Positions 7,851 through 16,447 of a stretch of 27,603 nt of DNA are shown here, one piece after another (within the stretch, counting starts at the first letter, position 1; every line of letters starts with the position of its first letter). The notes under the pieces were generated by a model. It was not told the origin of the DNA and did not search any database. It saw only the letters and a list, made by a program, of their open reading frames with translations. Position numbers and translations under genes: made by a program. The DNA lies in the IMG/VR virus record IMGVR_UViG_3300029913_000093, positions 1 to 27,603 of that record. The stretch is one strand, 5' to 3'. The stretch is from a virus.

Positions 7851-8504
7851 AAACATTCAACTAGACCAAACAATAGCAATTATCATAACTGGAGAAACGC
7901 TGTTCTTGAAAGAGATAAGAATATATGTCAGCGCTGTAAAATTGTAGGAAGGAAAATTCATGCTCATCATATTATAGAATGGGATAAGAACGAAGATTTG
8001 CGATATGAAGTGAATAATGGATTAACATTATGTACTTCTTGTCACAATAAGCATCATCATATTGGTAAAGAAAGTAAGCTTAAAGGAATTCCATTAAGCG
8101 AGGAAACAAAGAAAAAATTAAGTGAAAAATTAAAAGGAATGAAAGCTTGGAATAAAGGACAAAAAGGGTGTTTTAACGAAGAAACAAAAGAAAAAATGCG
8201 TGAAGCAAAGCTAGGAAAAAAAGCTAGCGAAGAAACAAAAAAGAAAATGAGTTTTGCTCATAAAAACCAAATTTATACTATAGAAAGAAATAGAAAAATA
8301 AGCGCTTCTAAAAAAGGTATAAAATTTACTGATGAGCATAAGAAAAAATTAAGGGATGCCAAGCTGGGAAGAAAATTAAGCGAATCTCATAAAGCAGCAT
8401 TATTAGAAGCTAGAACACCAGAAAATATTGAAGCTAATAAAATTAGATTAAAAGGCAAGAAATGGAAAATAGATCCAGAAACAAATAAAAGAATCTGGTA
8501 TTGA
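7848..8504 (+). CDS. Free-standing HNH homing endonuclease with NUMOD3 repeats
   Basis: 218 aa. N-terminal HNH zinc fold: CQRC (C27, C30), HAHHIIEWD (H38-H41), NNGLTLC-SCHNKHH (N57, C62, C65, H66 with H69/H70). From about residue 75 come four to five copies of the NUMOD3 DNA-binding repeat (pattern G-PLSEETKKKLSEKLKG, FNEETKEKMREAKLG, ASEETKKKM, FTDEHKKKLRDAKLG, LSESHK). Ends KGKKWKIDPETNKRIWY, nearly identical to the second HNH gene. It nicks or cuts a target so the gene spreads into cognate phages. It is inserted between two paralogous fibre genes. AT-rich codon use differs from the flanking fibre genes, a sign of recent transfer. Confidence 0.92.
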   Translation: MKHSTRPNNSNYHNWRNAVLERDKNICQRCKIVGRKIHAHHIIEWDKNEDLRYEVNNGLTLCTSCHNKHHHIGKESKLKGIPLSEETKKKLSEKLKGMKAWNKGQKGCFNEETKEKMREAKLGKKASEETKKKMSFAHKNQIYTIERNRKISASKKGIKFTDEHKKKLRDAKLGRKLSESHKAALLEARTPENIEANKIRLKGKKWKIDPETNKRIWY

Positions 8505-8532
8505 ATGAGTGTTTATCTAGGAGCTGTATAAA

Positions 8533-9120
8533 ATGAGTACAAATAATCAAATAAATAGTAGCCAGCCCTTTTCCGCTGCAATAGGTGGTACAGGTGTTGC
8601 AAGTCCTACAGCTCATGGCATTCTGATTGCCGAAGGTTCGAGCCCAATGGTTCCAATTGTCTTGGGTGCAGGCCAATTATTAATTGGTACTACTGCTAGC
8701 GATCCGTCTGCTGCGGCATTAACCGCAGGCACGGGTGTTAGTATTACCAGTGCATCGGGCGCTATTACAATTAATGCAACCGGCGGTGCGCTAACCTGGA
8801 GCACCATAACTGGAGCGACGCTCGCTGCTGCCGTTTCACATGGATATATAATTGCTGACGTAAGCGCGCCATGTGTAGTCACACTTCCTGCAACAGCCGC
8901 AATAGGTGATGCAATTAGATTAAATGGATTATCAACAGGCCAAGGTTGGGTCGCCACCGCCAACACAAGTCAGACTATTCAATTTGGCAATCAAGCTTCT
9001 TCTAGCGCCGGTTCCTGGGCGTCAACCAATGCTGGTGATAGCTGTTTAATAACTTGTTTGGTGGCTAATTCGATATGGGGAATGTCGGATGTCGTGAGTA
9101 GTGGTCTTACTAAAGTATAA
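8533..9120 (+). CDS. Short tail fibre-like protein, paralogue of the 6971 gene
   Basis: 195 aa. It lacks the attachment N-terminus of the 6971 protein and begins MSTNNQINSSQPF. Residues 17-195 align by eye with the last 190 residues of that protein: GGTGVASPTAHGILIAEGSS, GAGQLLIGTTASDPSAAALTAGTGVSI, SASGAITINATGG, LTWSTITGATLAAAVSHGYII, VVTLPATAAIGD, and QTIQFGNQASSSAGSW. These are tail distal segments. It might be the orphaned 3' part of a once longer fibre, or a separate subunit. An upstream GGAG at 8519-8522 is 10 bases from the ATG. Both sides are flanked by HNH genes. Confidence 0.75.
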   Translation: MSTNNQINSSQPFSAAIGGTGVASPTAHGILIAEGSSPMVPIVLGAGQLLIGTTASDPSAAALTAGTGVSITSASGAITINATGGALTWSTITGATLAAAVSHGYIIADVSAPCVVTLPATAAIGDAIRLNGLSTGQGWVATANTSQTIQFGNQASSSAGSWASTNAGDSCLITCLVANSIWGMSDVVSSGLTKV

Positions 9121-9151
9121 TGACCTGTAATAGCAGTTGATTAAATGATAA

Positions 9152-9176
9152 AATAATCTCTTTAATGGAGATTATT
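9152..9176 (+). promoter_or_regulatory. Nine-pair hairpin sequestering the ribosome binding site of the second HNH gene
   Basis: AATAATCTC (9152-9160) pairs perfectly with GAGATTATT (9168-9176); loop TTTAATG. The GAG of the Shine-Dalgarno (GGAG, 9167-9170) is inside the stem, and the stem ends right before ATG 9177. It supports 9177, not 9165, as the true start. The geometry strongly suggests translational repression of the endonuclease. Confidence 0.7.
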
Positions 9177-9788
9177 ATGACAAAGGGAAGAAATAACAAA
9201 GATGGACGTTATTGGAAAAGTGAGGTTTTAAAAAGAGACAACTATAAATGTCGGCATTGTGAAAGCGATAAAAATTTATGCTCTCATCATATTATAGAAT
9301 GGGATAAAGATGAAAGTTTACGATACGAAATCAGCAATGGACTGACATTATGCAGAGGATGTCATAATAAAATTCATTTTAAAGGTAAAAAGTTAACAGC
9401 TGAGCATAAGGCAAAATGTAGTGCTTCATTAAAGTTAATTATCCATACGCCAGAATGGAATGCAAATATGGGAGATTCCAAAAAAGGGAAAAAGCTCAGC
9501 GAAGTACGAAAAGCTCAAATGAGTGCATTAATGAAAGGAAAAGAAAGCCCCAATAAAGGAAAAAAAACAGGCAAGCCATCATGGAATTCTGGAAAAACAT
9601 ATAAAAGATTTGGGGTTAGCCCGTTAAAAGGTAGAAAAGTAAGTGATGAGCATAGAGAAAAATTAAAAAATATTTTGCAAGAAGTTTCACAAAGAAAAGA
9701 AGTTAGAGAGGCAAATAGCCTGCGAACAAAAGGAAAAAAGTGGATCATTGATCCTGAAACCAATAAACGAAAATGGATATTAGATTAG
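9177..9788 (+). CDS. Second HNH homing endonuclease with NUMOD3 repeats
   Basis: 203 aa. HNH core: YKCRHC (C25, C28), LCSHHIIEWDKDESLRYEISNGLTLCRGCHNKIHF (H37-H38, N54, C59, C62, H63, H67). This reads as a close relative of the HNH at 7848, with the same DES/DE-LRYE--NGLTLC pattern, NUMOD3-like repeats (KLSEVRKAQMSALMKGKES, VSDEHREKLK) and end (GKKWIIDPETNKRKWILD). ATG 9177 sits 6 bases after GGAG 9167-9170; the ATG at 9165 overlaps that site and is not used. It sits between two fibre genes and probably homes into a conserved fibre sequence. Confidence 0.9.
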   Translation: MTKGRNNKDGRYWKSEVLKRDNYKCRHCESDKNLCSHHIIEWDKDESLRYEISNGLTLCRGCHNKIHFKGKKLTAEHKAKCSASLKLIIHTPEWNANMGDSKKGKKLSEVRKAQMSALMKGKESPNKGKKTGKPSWNSGKTYKRFGVSPLKGRKVSDEHREKLKNILQEVSQRKEVREANSLRTKGKKWIIDPETNKRKWILD

Positions 9789-9800
9789 GATCAATAATTC

Positions 9801-10490
9801 ATGACCACACAAAACCAAATAGAAAATACTAATATTGCGAATGCAGGCGCAAATTCCAATATAACTTCTATGACAGGATTAAATGGCACTTTGCAAGCTC
9901 CCACCGGCGTCGCGAGCAGCACGGGTGCGCTGGCATTCACATTTAGTTATGTCGTAAGCGCAGTAAATTATATAGGGGTTTCAAATAATACTACGGGAAA
10001 TACTCCTTTCCTTTCCGCGAGTGGAACTGACACAAATATTCAATTGCAATTAACGGGCAAAGGTACTGGCGGCGTTTTGGCGCAAGGAACCAGCACGAAT
10101 AATAATGCTCCCGGTGGTTATATTGGGGAGTTTATTTCTAGCGTCATAGCTTCTGCTTCGCATGTTACTTTTTCGGGTGGCTTAGCTCACGACCTAACAA
10201 GTATATCGTTAACCGCTGGTGATTGGGATGTTTGGGGAAACATAACTTATGATACGGTTGGCGCAGGCACGTCAATAATTCTCGGATGGATATCGACCAC
10301 CTCGGCAACCTTTCCTGATGCATCATTATACACTGCAATTACTGCAACAGTGGGGTCGGGATCTGGAATTACTGTCCCAATGAGAAGAATTAGCATAGCT
10401 GCAACTACCACAGTTTATATTACAGGATATTTACAAACAGCTAACTCAAGCACAGCGTGTGGCGGAATTTACGCAAGGCGTGCGCGATAA
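9801..10490 (+). CDS. Tail fibre-like protein with beta-sandwich C-terminus
   Basis: 229 aa. The N-terminus (MTTQNQIENTNIANAGANSN) resembles the short start of the 8533 protein (MSTNNQINSSQ). Residues 45-100 (GVSNNTTGNTPFLSASGTDTNIQLQLTGKGTGGVLAQG) are a repeat often seen before the distal domain of phage fibres. The last 115 residues, with LTAGDWDVWGNITY and TTTVYITGYLQTANSSTACGGIYARR, look like a C1q/TNF-like trimeric beta-sandwich tip. It follows the second HNH gene after 12 bases. Binding specificity cannot be predicted from sequence. Confidence 0.75.
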   Translation: MTTQNQIENTNIANAGANSNITSMTGLNGTLQAPTGVASSTGALAFTFSYVVSAVNYIGVSNNTTGNTPFLSASGTDTNIQLQLTGKGTGGVLAQGTSTNNNAPGGYIGEFISSVIASASHVTFSGGLAHDLTSISLTAGDWDVWGNITYDTVGAGTSIILGWISTTSATFPDASLYTAITATVGSGSGITVPMRRISIAATTTVYITGYLQTANSSTACGGIYARRAR

Positions 10491-10550
10491 TTGATAGATG
10501 ACGCTAGCCCAAATTAAGTGCTAAAATTAACGCAATAAAAGGATATTATT

Positions 10551-11234
10551 ATGGCGGATATGAATTTCGGCGGATCTCGAAATTACAATGGAGCCAACGT
10601 TGGCGGCCAGGGTTACGGCGGTATGGGAAATGAATTTGGAAACGGATTCGCCCAATTCTTTGGTGGTTTGACTGGCGACTCCGGTTCACCTTACGAGAAA
10701 GGACAAGAAGCCTATCAACCGTATTTCGACAAAGCAGCTAATGCTCAGCAGCCTTATGCGCAAGCGGGTCAGCAAGCATTAGGAAATTATCAAAACTGGC
10801 TTCAAGGCCAGCAAGATCCATCCGCATTTATCAATCATCTAATGGGTGGTTATCAAGAATCTCCATGGGCTAAATATCAGCAACAACAAGGTATGCGCTC
10901 TCTGCAAAACCAAGGATCAGCTAATGGTCTATTGGGAAGTACCCCCATGCAGTTGCAAGCTCAACAAAACGCGCAAGGCATCTCGTCATCGGATATGCAA
11001 AACTGGCTGGGTAACGTGCTGGGTATTAATTCCAATTATGGCGCAGGACAGCAAGCATTGATCCAGGGCGGCCAAGGTGCGGCAAACTCACTGAGCAACT
11101 TATACAATACTGGCGGCGAAAACATGGCTGGATTTGGTTATGGTCAGCGCGCAGGCCAACAGCAAGATCAATCAAATATATTGGGTGGATTTGGGCATAT
11201 GCTTCCAGGTCTAGCTAGTTTCTTCATGGGGTAA
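10551..11234 (+). CDS. DNA ejection protein, P22 gp7-like
   Basis: 227 aa, nearly the same size as P22 gp7 (229). Very rich in Q, G, N and A: PYEKGQEAYQPYFDKAANAQQPYAQAGQQALGNYQNWLQGQQDPSAFINHLMGGYQESPWAKY. This proximal segment (Q-rich 'PY-D-a-AAN-QQPYAQ... PSAFIN-LMGGYQESPWAKYQ') is a pattern of phage DNA transfer proteins, which leave the capsid before DNA and help it across the cell envelope. The glycine/serine-rich ends suggest flexibility. The ATG has an AAAGGA at 10539-10544. First of three ejection-type genes in the gp7-gp20-gp16 order. Confidence 0.75.
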   Translation: MADMNFGGSRNYNGANVGGQGYGGMGNEFGNGFAQFFGGLTGDSGSPYEKGQEAYQPYFDKAANAQQPYAQAGQQALGNYQNWLQGQQDPSAFINHLMGGYQESPWAKYQQQQGMRSLQNQGSANGLLGSTPMQLQAQQNAQGISSSDMQNWLGNVLGINSNYGAGQQALIQGGQGAANSLSNLYNTGGENMAGFGYGQRAGQQQDQSNILGGFGHMLPGLASFFMG

Positions 11235-11237
11235 ATT

Positions 11238-12581
11238 ATGGCAATATTTGGCGCAATTCCTTTACCTAGTGTAGTGTCTGATACCGGACCCGGTGGTCGG
11301 TTGTTTACGAATTACAATGCAATATCCAAAGCTGGATTGGAGAATCGCAAGGCTGAATTACAAAATCAATTCTATCCACGCGAAACTGAAGCTAAAATTC
11401 AGCATTTAATATCACCTAATGCGCTATATGGTTCCGCTGCTGGTGAGCAAGCCTATCTAAATGCTATACGTCCAATTGCTAGCAACAACCCTGCTGCGTC
11501 ACAGCCAAATCTTCCACAGCCTCAACAACAGTCTCCAGACATGTTCAGCACAATTGGAAATGCATTAAAGAGCGTATTTCAAGGCTCAAGTGGTAAATCA
11601 TCGACTCCTAATAATGCAATCAATAATACACCAACTCAACAAGATACGGGGCAACCAAATAGAAACGCAATTAGCGCAACGCCATCTGGTGATATGTCTC
11701 CGAATGAGCAAGCCGGAGGTTCAGGATCTAGTGTGAACAGCCCAAACAGTCAGCCATATTTAGATAGCAAAGGATTTGTTAACGGTGGGCGCCAGCAGGA
11801 ATTGCAAAATCCTGGTGAATATAATATATGGAAAAATAATGCGTCTGCTCAGGGAGCAAAACAACAAAAAGAAGCTGAAGCAGAAGTAGCTCAATCAGCT
11901 GATCAGTTTACAACTGCGCAATCACTTTCTAGAAATGCGCCTATTATCCAAAAGAATAGCGAGATTCTTAGAGACGCTATCGCTAAAGTTCCAAATTGGG
12001 TGAAAGGTCCGCGCGGTGGATTAATTCCACACTGGGCCACTGATGATCCAAATCGTGAAGTAGCAAATGGTGCTGTGGCGCAATTAAGAAATGCAATCGC
12101 ACCTTATGTCAATGGTGGACATGGTGCTGCTGTTAATTTAGATGTTGCGCAGACATTAAAACCCGATGTTACTTTGACGAAAGAAGGCATGGAAAGAATG
12201 ATTGCTTATGGCGAAGGTGTAGCAAAAAGACAACAAGAATTCTTGCCAATATACAATAAACTTAAAGCAGCTGGATTAACTGCACCTCAACTTGAGCAAG
12301 CGTACAGCCAATATAATACAGATTATCCGTTCTTTGATGTGAAAACACAAAAACCAATTAATGCAAATAAATACAAAGAATTTTTAAGTCCAGAAAATAT
12401 AGCTAAATTTAAATCTGGACAAGAAGTAGATGCACCATCTAATAAATTTGATGTGAAAGGGTTTTTATCACAGAAATTTGACCCATCAAATAATAATGAT
12501 GAATTCTGGAATGCAGTTGATTCATATAGTCCAGAAATACAACAGCAGATAAGAGCAGCATTACCAAAAGGGAAAAAATAA
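11238..12581 (+). CDS. DNA ejection protein, P22 gp20-like
   Basis: 447 aa (P22 gp20 is about 471). The N-terminus (MAIFGAIPLPSVVSDTGPGGRLFTNYNAISKAGLENRKAELQ) is followed by low-complexity P/Q/S/N-rich stretch (residues 85-190) and then an alpha-helical section. It begins 3 bases after the first ejection gene and overlaps the third by one base (TAATG), so translation is coupled. Similarity to gp20 is by order and composition only. Role: virion-internal protein ejected with DNA. I see no catalytic motif. Confidence 0.65.
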   Translation: MAIFGAIPLPSVVSDTGPGGRLFTNYNAISKAGLENRKAELQNQFYPRETEAKIQHLISPNALYGSAAGEQAYLNAIRPIASNNPAASQPNLPQPQQQSPDMFSTIGNALKSVFQGSSGKSSTPNNAINNTPTQQDTGQPNRNAISATPSGDMSPNEQAGGSGSSVNSPNSQPYLDSKGFVNGGRQQELQNPGEYNIWKNNASAQGAKQQKEAEAEVAQSADQFTTAQSLSRNAPIIQKNSEILRDAIAKVPNWVKGPRGGLIPHWATDDPNREVANGAVAQLRNAIAPYVNGGHGAAVNLDVAQTLKPDVTLTKEGMERMIAYGEGVAKRQQEFLPIYNKLKAAGLTAPQLEQAYSQYNTDYPFFDVKTQKPINANKYKEFLSPENIAKFKSGQEVDAPSNKFDVKGFLSQKFDPSNNNDEFWNAVDSYSPEIQQQIRAALPKGKK

Positions 12582-14314
12582 TGGCTGATTTTTCTCTACC
12601 ATCTCAAGATGAATTTGATAAAAGATTCCCAACTGATGTTAATAGTGAATCACAGGGGTTTTCTTTGCCATCTCAAGATGAATTTGACAATCGGTACTCT
12701 AAATCTAACAAAAAAAAACCTGATATAAATTACGAAGAAGAATCAAAGAAGTTCAAAAATGAATTTCCCTCTATGTATTCTCCTAGCTCTGCCTTGCAAT
12801 TTGGTGGTGTTGAAAATATTAAACATCACCCAGTAACAACTCAGCTTGCGATGACAGCTCCATTAATGGGGATTTCCGCCGGAGCAGGATTATTAAATAG
12901 CCTTGGAAGAACAGCTATTCAAGGTTCGGCTGGAACTGGATTTTCTGAACTGGACCCAAATAATAAGAATAGCCTATTAGAAAACGCAGGAATGAATTTT
13001 GGCGGCAATGCATTATTGGAAGGCGGTGGAGCATTACTTGGCAAAGGATTACAAGCCGGGAAAAACTATATTAAAAGTTTAGCAGCGCCATCATTTGCAA
13101 AAGGTGTTGGCGATATTGTAAGCGATAAAAACGCTGTAATGTCTGCGCCAAATGCATTGCCTGAAGTTGCCCAGAAAACAGCTGGCGAACATGCATTTGA
13201 TAAAGCGAAAGCAGTTCATGATACCGCAGCAGCAGATGAAAATAATAAATGGAATGTAGCAAAAGGCTATGCTTCCATAGCCGATACGACTCCTGGTATT
13301 AATTACAATAATGAAGGCTATATGAATGGCCTTGAGAAAATGCGCCAGGAATTGACTGATAAATTAAAAGTTAATCCGAGTTCTGATAAGCATATTGCAT
13401 CATTGCAATTTGTTCATAATTTACTGGATGCTGCGCCAAGTTCATTTGAAGGTGCATTAAAACATCATCAAGGATTGAATGAGTATTATAGAGATAGCAT
13501 TGGAGGTGCTAAATTACCGACTGATGTTGTATCTAGAGCAATAAAATTATCAAAAGGTGACGTTGCAAAAAATCTAGAAAATAATAATTTGTCGGATACA
13601 GTAAAAAGTACATTTGATAACGCTAATTCTGCAACACAAGCTAAGAATCAAACATTCCATCAGGTGGTAACTCCAAAAGGAAAGAATGCTACATCAACAT
13701 TTTCTAATTTGATAAAGAATAATAATCCTAACTTTGATAAAGCATCTTTTATAAAGGATTACGTGCCAAAAGGCGGAGAAGATATTGGAAAAATGCAACA
13801 ATTTAGCAAAATGGTTGGTGATGAAGATTTCGGCAAAAAAACATTGCGCAGTCATTATTTTGATAATTCTGCAGAACCAAAAGAATTTTTAAAGAAATAT
13901 AACAATCTCAGTCAGAAGCAACGAGAATATTTGTTCTCAAATGCTGAACGCTCGAAAGTTGATTCATTGAATAAAATATTAAGAGACAGTCCAAACGCAT
14001 TAAAATCTAACATAGCTAAAGGATTTGGTAGGAATTTAGTTACTGGATTGATCGGAACCGGAACAGCGATAGCGACACATGGTATGAGTTTGGTACCAAA
14101 TGCTATTACTGGTGGGTTAAGTTTCTTAGGCGGCAATGCAATAAGACCGATTGGAAATGCAATAGCACAAACTAAATTTGGACAAAAAGCATTAACAAAC
14201 GCTCTAACTAATCCTAAAAGACTGGGATTATCTGATAAAATAAGAGGCACATTAAATCCATTTGCTGGACCAGTTGCCGAAGGAATGTATAATTCTGAAC
14301 AAGGAAAACAATAA
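12581..14314 (+). CDS. DNA ejection protein, P22 gp16-like, with duplicated N-terminal motif
   Basis: 577 aa (P22 gp16 is about 609). The N-terminus carries a tandem motif, FSLPSQDEFDKR then FSLPSQDEFDNR, about 24 residues apart. Then comes a hydrophobic glycine/alanine-rich segment (residues 85-160: MTAPLMGISAGAGLLNSLG..., GGNALLEGGGALLG) which could insert into a membrane, and a C-terminal hydrophobic stretch (GRNLVTGLIGTGTAIATHGMSLVPNAITGGLSFLGGN). In P22 gp16 is released into the cell and acts on the membrane. Start codon overlaps the previous stop by one base, and the stop overlaps the next ATG the same way. Confidence 0.7.
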   Translation: MADFSLPSQDEFDKRFPTDVNSESQGFSLPSQDEFDNRYSKSNKKKPDINYEEESKKFKNEFPSMYSPSSALQFGGVENIKHHPVTTQLAMTAPLMGISAGAGLLNSLGRTAIQGSAGTGFSELDPNNKNSLLENAGMNFGGNALLEGGGALLGKGLQAGKNYIKSLAAPSFAKGVGDIVSDKNAVMSAPNALPEVAQKTAGEHAFDKAKAVHDTAAADENNKWNVAKGYASIADTTPGINYNNEGYMNGLEKMRQELTDKLKVNPSSDKHIASLQFVHNLLDAAPSSFEGALKHHQGLNEYYRDSIGGAKLPTDVVSRAIKLSKGDVAKNLENNNLSDTVKSTFDNANSATQAKNQTFHQVVTPKGKNATSTFSNLIKNNNPNFDKASFIKDYVPKGGEDIGKMQQFSKMVGDEDFGKKTLRSHYFDNSAEPKEFLKKYNNLSQKQREYLFSNAERSKVDSLNKILRDSPNALKSNIAKGFGRNLVTGLIGTGTAIATHGMSLVPNAITGGLSFLGGNAIRPIGNAIAQTKFGQKALTNALTNPKRLGLSDKIRGTLNPFAGPVAEGMYNSEQGKQ

Positions 14315-16047
14315 TGACAACACCATCAGCAGTCATCTTGCCAGATCCAATCTGGAACTTTGTAAACCAGAATGGAGAAGCATTAGGTGGTGGATTCTTA
14401 GGAACGCGATTATCGCAACAGCCTGGAGTATATGCTCCTGTTTATCAGGACACGGCAGAAAATAATGTTTACCCAACGGTGACGGGTCCAGGATCATTGG
14501 GTCTTGTTATACAATTAGGATTAAATGGTTCTTTGCCATTGGGTCCAATATATTGGGATAGCGCGACAAATTATTATGTTTTTGTAACAGATTCATATGG
14601 GAATACTATATGGAGTGTTGATGTTTATGGAACATCTGTAACAGGTGGTGGCGGAGGAAGTGCGCCAATTACTGAAGTTACCTATGTTGAGAATTTAATA
14701 CATAACAATACATTTTACAGACATGCTGGAACAGATGTAATTCCACCAGCTGCTCCTCCTGTTATTACAACAGCGCAATTAGTCACTTTAGCACCAGGCG
14801 CGCACGCGGGGCTATCTGCATTTGCAGCTAGTACAAATCCGAATGGTCCAGCTGCTTCGGACATTTGTTTTATTAAAAATAATCTGTCTGCTACAGATAC
14901 ATTGCAGTTCTATCAATTCCCATTGGGATCTACTTTAACTGTAGGTCTTCCTGCTCCAGTTTATTATTTAAATTACTCATGTTCTGGATCAGGCTCTGGA
15001 GAACTTTATAAATATATCCAGTTTCCCATAACGGGTGGCGCTCAGAATTTAAGTGGGCAGACTTTAACTGGTACTATTTATTATAGATGGAATTCTGGAA
15101 CAGCAACTTTGACACCATTTTTAAGGCAATTCTATGGTGATGGTGGTGGTAGTGTTGATCAAACAGCGCCTGCAAGTTTAACACCAACTGGATTGGTTGC
15201 TGATGGATCATGGCAAGCTCTCCCGTTATCGTTTACCGTTCCAAGTGCATTTGGTCAGACATTGGGTGCTTGTGGTAATGATGGTTTATTTTTAGAAATA
15301 GGTTTGCCACTGGATTCAACTTGCAGCATTGATATTACTAAGCCAACTTTATATATCGGAACTGCTGTTCCAAGTAATGATTTCACCAGCAATGATACCG
15401 CAGAGGCTATCTGCAATGAATTTAGAACTGGTGATATTAGAACGTCACTAAATAGTTTCTCGCCATTTGGTTGGGTGCCAGCTAATGATGGATCAATTGG
15501 TAGTTCAGGGTCTAATGTAGCGACAGGATCATCTGCATCTACGAGAGCTGACAGAGATACATTTCCATTGTACAACCTATTGTGGAATGCAGTCACATCT
15601 CAAACCAATGGAACAAATGCGGGTGGAACGGGTTATGCTCAGCTTTATACAAGTTCTGGCGTTCCCATTAGCGCGGTTGGGGCAAGTGCAGTTGCAGACT
15701 TTGCTGCAAACAATAGAATAGGTTTAACTAAAGCATTGGGTCGTATATTAGCGACAGCGGGCAGCGGCGCGGGATTAACGGCACGTACGCTGGGTGAGAA
15801 TATTGGATCTGAAGTTATTACCATTGCTGGTATGCCAAGTCATAATCACGCCGGATCTACAGTTCCACTAAATAATACGGTTGGTGGTGTTGCGGCGGGA
15901 GCGTTAGGTCAGTTAGTGCAACAATCTGGTGGATCTACAGCAACATTGACCATAACACCGGCAGGTGGTGGTATATTAAATACCCAAGGTGCGGCTGATG
16001 GTAATATGCCACCAGTGACATTTATGAATGCATTCTTCAAGCTTTAA
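14314..16047 (+). CDS. Tail spike/fibre with head-binding N-terminus and tail-collar C-terminus
   Basis: 577 aa. Residues 1-95 (ILPDPIWNFVNQNGEALGGGFLGTRLSQQ, APVYQDTAENNVYPTVTG, LPLGPIYWDSATNYYVFVTDSYGNTIWSVD) read like the head-binding module of P22-family tailspikes. A central domain (about 120-340) is beta-rich. The C-terminus (RTLGENIGSEVITIAGMPSHNHAGST ... NMPPVTFMNAFFKL) is the phage tail-collar domain with its GMPSHNH signature; in other phages this is at fibre ends and may bind zinc or be a trimerisation cap. Occupies the gene 9 slot of P22. No endoglycosidase catalytic motif was recognised. Confidence 0.8.
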   Translation: MTTPSAVILPDPIWNFVNQNGEALGGGFLGTRLSQQPGVYAPVYQDTAENNVYPTVTGPGSLGLVIQLGLNGSLPLGPIYWDSATNYYVFVTDSYGNTIWSVDVYGTSVTGGGGGSAPITEVTYVENLIHNNTFYRHAGTDVIPPAAPPVITTAQLVTLAPGAHAGLSAFAASTNPNGPAASDICFIKNNLSATDTLQFYQFPLGSTLTVGLPAPVYYLNYSCSGSGSGELYKYIQFPITGGAQNLSGQTLTGTIYYRWNSGTATLTPFLRQFYGDGGGSVDQTAPASLTPTGLVADGSWQALPLSFTVPSAFGQTLGACGNDGLFLEIGLPLDSTCSIDITKPTLYIGTAVPSNDFTSNDTAEAICNEFRTGDIRTSLNSFSPFGWVPANDGSIGSSGSNVATGSSASTRADRDTFPLYNLLWNAVTSQTNGTNAGGTGYAQLYTSSGVPISAVGASAVADFAANNRIGLTKALGRILATAGSGAGLTARTLGENIGSEVITIAGMPSHNHAGSTVPLNNTVGGVAAGALGQLVQQSGGSTATLTITPAGGGILNTQGAADGNMPPVTFMNAFFKL

Positions 16048-16055
16048 TATTTGTA

Positions 16056-16078
16056 AAAACTCTAATGATTAGGGTTTT
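16056..16078 (+). terminator. Candidate terminator after the tail-collar gene
   Basis: AAAACTCTAA (16056-16065) pairs with TTAGGGTTTT (16069-16078), loop TGA; one pair is U-G on the + strand. The U-tract is part of the stem end. An outer pair TTGTAAA (16051-16057) with TTTACAA (16090-16096) covers the start of the next ribosome binding site, so it could also work as a leader switch. Confidence 0.45.
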
Positions 16079-16108
16079 AGGAAGTTTTATTTACAAGGAG
16101 TTTATCTT

Positions 16109-16411
16109 ATGGCGTTACAGACGTTTAATATTCCTGCACTAGATCCCTATGGTTTCACAGGGCCTACACGGGTAATGGCGGGTGTTGCTAGAACAGGAAG
16201 TGTAACCTTAGATACGCCATATGGCGCTAGCGGAAATGCAGAATTTGCTAGATGGTTATATGTTGGTGGCACTGGAAATGTTTCGTATATCAAGTGGGAT
16301 GGTACCACTCAAGTACTAGTCGGATTGGCTGCTGGTGTATGGCACCCAATTTATTCAATCGTAGTCAATTCTTCTGGAACAACCGCAACTTCATTGGTGT
16401 GGGGAAGTTAA
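16109..16411 (+). CDS. Small virion protein resembling spike-base/fibre-base proteins
   Basis: 100 aa, with ALDPYGFTGPTRVMAGVARTGSVTLDTPYG and ARWLYVGGTGNVSYIKWDGTTQVLVGLAAGVWHPIYSIVVNSSGTTATSLVWG. The second part matches the 'LYVGGAGN---DG----F-gVPaG--lPi---RVNATGTTAT-I' pattern of the small spike-base family (known from the Rhodobacter gene transfer agent). That family forms short beta-folded bases for receptor-binding spikes. The ATG has AAGGAG 16095-16100 with about 8 bases spacing. Probably a virion component. Confidence 0.7.
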   Translation: MALQTFNIPALDPYGFTGPTRVMAGVARTGSVTLDTPYGASGNAEFARWLYVGGTGNVSYIKWDGTTQVLVGLAAGVWHPIYSIVVNSSGTTATSLVWGS

Positions 16412-16447
16412 TACGGAAATTTACTTTATTTTATGGAGATTTAAATA

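Noticed and set aside
10491-10550. Promoter TTGATA...TTAAGT before the gp7-like gene
   Set aside because: The -10 is far from consensus and late genes here look like one long transcript.
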